DNA of 64,000 bases, from contig WPIO01000092.1 of the NCBI GenBank assembly GCA_009760855.2, positions 1,236,501 through 1,300,500 on the forward strand. Reading direction: 5' to 3'. The DNA comes from Cristatella mucedo. Lineage: Eukaryota; Bryozoa; Phylactolaemata; Cristatellidae. Numbering within the stretch: position 1 is the first letter of the stretch; every line of letters begins with the position of its first letter. Of the stretch, positions 60,627 to 64,000 are shown in pieces. The notes beneath the pieces are model-generated. The model did not search any database. It saw nothing but the letters and a program-made list of their open reading frames with translations, and was not told the DNA's origin. A program made the position numbers and the translations under genes.

Positions 60627-61404
60627 CGGATGTGACTGACTTCAACGGTATTGCGCTGCTTGCGTTGACCAAAAAGGAAACCGAGTGTGTGCGCTAAGTG
60701 GCTGCAACAGCCCAATTTCAAGGTGCGGCACATTGCAGTTCTGTAATCTCGGTTGTGCCAACCACGAGCAGATTGACATTTATCACTATTTTGGTGTTGT
60801 ACTACTCAGCAGTAGTTGCTACACTGGAGACGTTTATGGTGTACGATTGAAGCCCTAAAAAGCTTTGATATGCAGTTTGTAGCTGTAAGCATCTCTAGGA
60901 AATAGTAAGAAGCTTAATTGATTGATGTAGGAGAGACCGATTAGTGTTAATTAGCCTGCAAAGACTGGTGTATGGCAGATAGGGCCGTCACAGCACCGAA
61001 CGTGAACTGTGAGTTGTGAGCGAGCCCCGAGGGGGGATGAGATGTTTGAGTTGATTTGCTAGAACCTTGACTTCTAGTATGCAGTGCTGTTGCAGGAATG
61101 TACTTTTATGCGAACCGATGATAACAGAGCAAACTGCACTGGATGGTCGATAATAATTTTTCCTTAATTTGCAAACTTGGTTATGGTAAAGTAACTAACT
61201 AATATTGAAGTGCTAGCTAAGTTTCCAAACCTTAAAACCGATCAAGCATCTGTAGAATTAGGTTAGCAAGTTGCAAAAGAAGGCCGCGTGTGAAATAACA
61301 TGCCTGAATTAGTGTTTTTTAGGACTGTGGGAGCCTGGATTAGAATAATGCTCTGTGGTTGCAGTTGCTTAAGGCACAATGTCTTAGTTGGGCTGACTAC
61401 TTAT

Positions 61405-61560
61405 TACAGGAGATATGCTGGCAGAGCCCATTTTAAGGGATAGGTTTTCCAATATCTGAGTCACACTAGGTTTGCCCATAACTAGTAAGTTAGTTGTTTC
61501 GTCATTCAACGTGAGAAAGTTTGCTGCAATTCAAATGGGGGTGTTAGCAATACATTTAGC
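61405..61560 (-). mobile_element. LINE A fragment
   Basis: Plus-strand ggagatatgctggcagagcc and ttgcccataactagtaagtt are the antisense of the LINE A SASISPVES and LLVMGK coding. Confidence 0.7.
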
Positions 61561-62009
61561 AACCGTGCTGAGGGAGTTTTTTTGTGCAGACAAGTCTGTG
61601 CCTCTCTTTGTACACCATACATGAGCCCCTTGATATGTATTGCACCTGGGCCTCTGGGTATGCGTCATTCCTGGCTAGCTATTCCAGAGCGACCTGGATC
61701 CTGTACAGACCCCCGAGAGTCTGGAACTGGCATCTGGCTACTGTCACTACCTTAGATGACGTCGCATCATTAAATTTTTTGCTAACGATGCATCTTTTCC
61801 TGTCAGCTTTTCTTTCGCCGTAGTGACCTCGTCTTTTTTCATTCCATTTTGCGTTTTATTACTTACCTGTGAGTGATATGATGCAGGCTACAAGCCGGTG
61901 GTCGGACAAGTTCTCGATGGCTGGGAGGAACGATCTCCTGGTTTTCCGGTCTAGTTGTCTACCAGTTGAGCTACATATATCTAGATGTTCTTTGTTTAAA
62001 ATCGGCTAC

Positions 62010-62760
62010 TTCTAGGTGTCTTTTTCCAAAATTGACTTTTCATTAGACGACCACATCAGCTCGACAGACAAGTCGGCCTTCTTTCAGCTATTTTAAAAGT
62101 TCAGGCCTGTTTAGACAAAAAAAGCACAACCAAGTTGATCCATGCACTTGTGACATTATGTGTCGACTTCTGGAACTCACTGGTTGCAGGTCTTCCGGCC
62201 TGTGCAATCAGGTGCTTACAGTTAGCGGAAAACTCTGCAGTCACACTTATCTGTCGTGAGAGGCACAGTTGCCACATAACACCACGTCTTGCCGACCCGC
62301 TCTGGCCCCCATCAAGTAGTACATCGTCTTCAAGGTCTTTTCACTGACTGTTTAGTCCTTCATTCTCTTGTTTCAGTCTGCCTATTAGTAGTACATCCCT
62401 ATGAGGCTAGGCATAGTACCACGCACTCGTCTGACTTAATTTATTTATCTGTGCCTCAAACAAACCTTTAGTCTTTTGGAAGTTGTGCCTTTAGCTTATA
62501 TGCTCCCAAAGTCCAGAACTCACTTCCGACACGGCCGGCACGACATCCGTTGTCTTGACAGCATTTAAAAAGAGCTAAAAATGCAACTGGTCCTCACAGC
62601 ATTTGCCGGATCCTTGTGAGTTGGCTGTAATATGCTTATGCGTGCTGACACTGCATTTTATCCCTAACTGTGTTGTCATGCTTCTTTTACAGCATATTTA
62701 TGCTGTCCAGAAAGAGATTTAGTTCTCTGATAATGCTATGCAAATGTGCTACAATTGATT
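62010..62760 (+). mobile_element. Degenerate LINE A 3' copy
   Basis: LINE A C-terminal domain in broken frames (LVTLCVDFWNSLVAGLPACA) and a 3' end with agaaagagatttagttctct but no ATT tail. Confidence 0.65.
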
Positions 62761-63029
62761 GGTATTACTATTTTAACTAATTAGCAGGATAAATTACTGA
62801 CTTATCAGCGTACAAGTTACCCGATAGTAAGCATTCCTTGGGTTAATGCAGCTGAAAAACTGCCATCACCCCAACAGCAGGTGACTATAATAAGTACACC
62901 TCAAAATTAATGTGGTGAGCAAACTGCAATTGCAGCAATGCAGGAGATGGTTCTCTAACCAGCAGCTAGGCACTTGAAAATGTCCATCGTACCAGCCAAA
63001 GTAGCAAAATTAGGTAGAAGGTCTATCGC

Positions 63030-63180
63030 TCGATATGGCATAGCCTGAGTCTTGGCATGGGCTTAAGGGGCTTGCTGTTTACGACTCAGGTCGATGGTTT
63101 GTCTCCTGCAGCAGGTGACTCGTTGATGCCCTGAGCAACTGGGAGGGGGAGTTGATGCACTCGAAGGCTTATCCACTGCA
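63030..63180 (+). mobile_element. SINE2-like copy ending in a (GT)n tract
   Basis: Similar head and box spacing to the 5060 copy (catgggcttaaggggcttgc, ggtttgtctcctgcagcagg). Low identity. Confidence 0.4.
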
Positions 63181-63341
<161 letters not shown>

Positions 63342-63920
63342 CTTGCATACGGCCGTTGAATCAGCCGACCTTCACTTGAGTTTTTTTACTGTTTGGTGAC
63401 GAGAATGTTTGATGTAGTTGCATGGGTGGTGACCTTACTCCTTCAGCAGTAGCAAGTAACTCGATAGCTCAATCACGTTGTCGAAATTAATCTGATCCTC
63501 GGTGCATGAACGTTAAAGGATGATTCTGTCCATCAGATTCGGACAAATGTGTAATATTCGCATGAATTGCTGAACCTCGAATGATGACTTGATCTGTCCA
63601 TGAGGTCGAAGTGGCTGTGGCTAAAACTATCGACCTTTTCGCCATCTCGCGTTTCAGGAGAATGCCTGGCTTACATGTACCAAGATTTCTACCGGACACT
63701 TGTATTATTCTTCGTGTTTGGCTCCTCTGTTGCCTCTCGTCACGCCCTGTTTCAACTCCTGCTAAAGGCTTTAGTTAAATTCAAAGATCCAAAAGAATTC
63801 TTTCTTAGTCATTGAACTACAAAAAGGCATGACCTGGCTGACACAGTTGACTCGATCTATATCCATACGATTCGTTGGAGCTAATTGTATGCATTTATTA
63901 AATGCATTTGGAGATTGATA

Positions 63921-64000
63921 AAGTTACACAGCAAATCCTTGGTTGTTTACTTGCAGCAAGCCCAAGTTACACAGCAAATCCTTAGTGGGTTTACTTGCAG
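63921..64000 (+). repeat. Tandem duplication of a splice-acceptor-like segment
   Basis: Two near copies, 63921-63956 and 63964-64000, each begin aagttacacagcaaatcctt and end tttacttgcag, separated by caagccc (period 43 nt). Either could be the acceptor of the next UBXN4 exon, which would start at 63957 or just past the window. Confidence 0.6.

Overview
The window is nuclear DNA from a metazoan, most likely an invertebrate. Genes have small exons, GT-AG (and at least one GC-AG) introns of up to 8 kb, no operons, abundant LINE and SINE retrotransposons, and long dinucleotide microsatellites. Nothing read here fixes the species.

Three host genes can be reconstructed from splice sites, phases and family knowledge. 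(1) At the left edge on the + strand, the 3' terminal exon of a dual-specificity protein phosphatase (327-1153) carries the HCxxGxxRS signature and a low-complexity Ala/Gly tail. (2) From 47586 down to 12776 on the - strand lies what looks like a complete STARD3 (MLN64-type) gene. Eleven exons join in consistent phase into 519 codons: a four-span MENTAL domain, a YYSPLES FFAT-like linker and a full START domain. (3) From 49992 rightwards on the + strand are the first five exons of UBXN4 (erasin), including a 29-nt microexon; the rest lies beyond 64000. STARD3 and UBXN4 are divergent, with a GC- and CpG-rich segment between them. STARD3 binds cholesterol at endosome-ER contacts and UBXN4 recruits p97 at the ER. 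Both act at ER membranes, but the pairing may be chance.

Most remaining sequence is transposable elements in introns and intergenic DNA. LINE A (CR1/L2-like, YADD reverse transcriptase, (ATT)n 3' tail) is present in many 5'-truncated copies on both strands. LINE B is a related family ending in (CATTA)n-like repeats. SINE1 is tRNA-derived and shares its 3' tail with LINE A. SINE2 is a second tRNA-like family. An unidentified repeat family D is present in three copies. A short hAT element at 20065-20309 has an exact 8-bp target duplication and closely resembles the horizontally spread SPIN family as remembered. Several insertions are nested.

Tandem repeats include (CT)n, (GT)n and (AT)n tracts and a 17-bp minisatellite at 25504. 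The stretches 1500-1840, 2170-3480, 4060-5060 and 10400-12775 hold nothing recognised.
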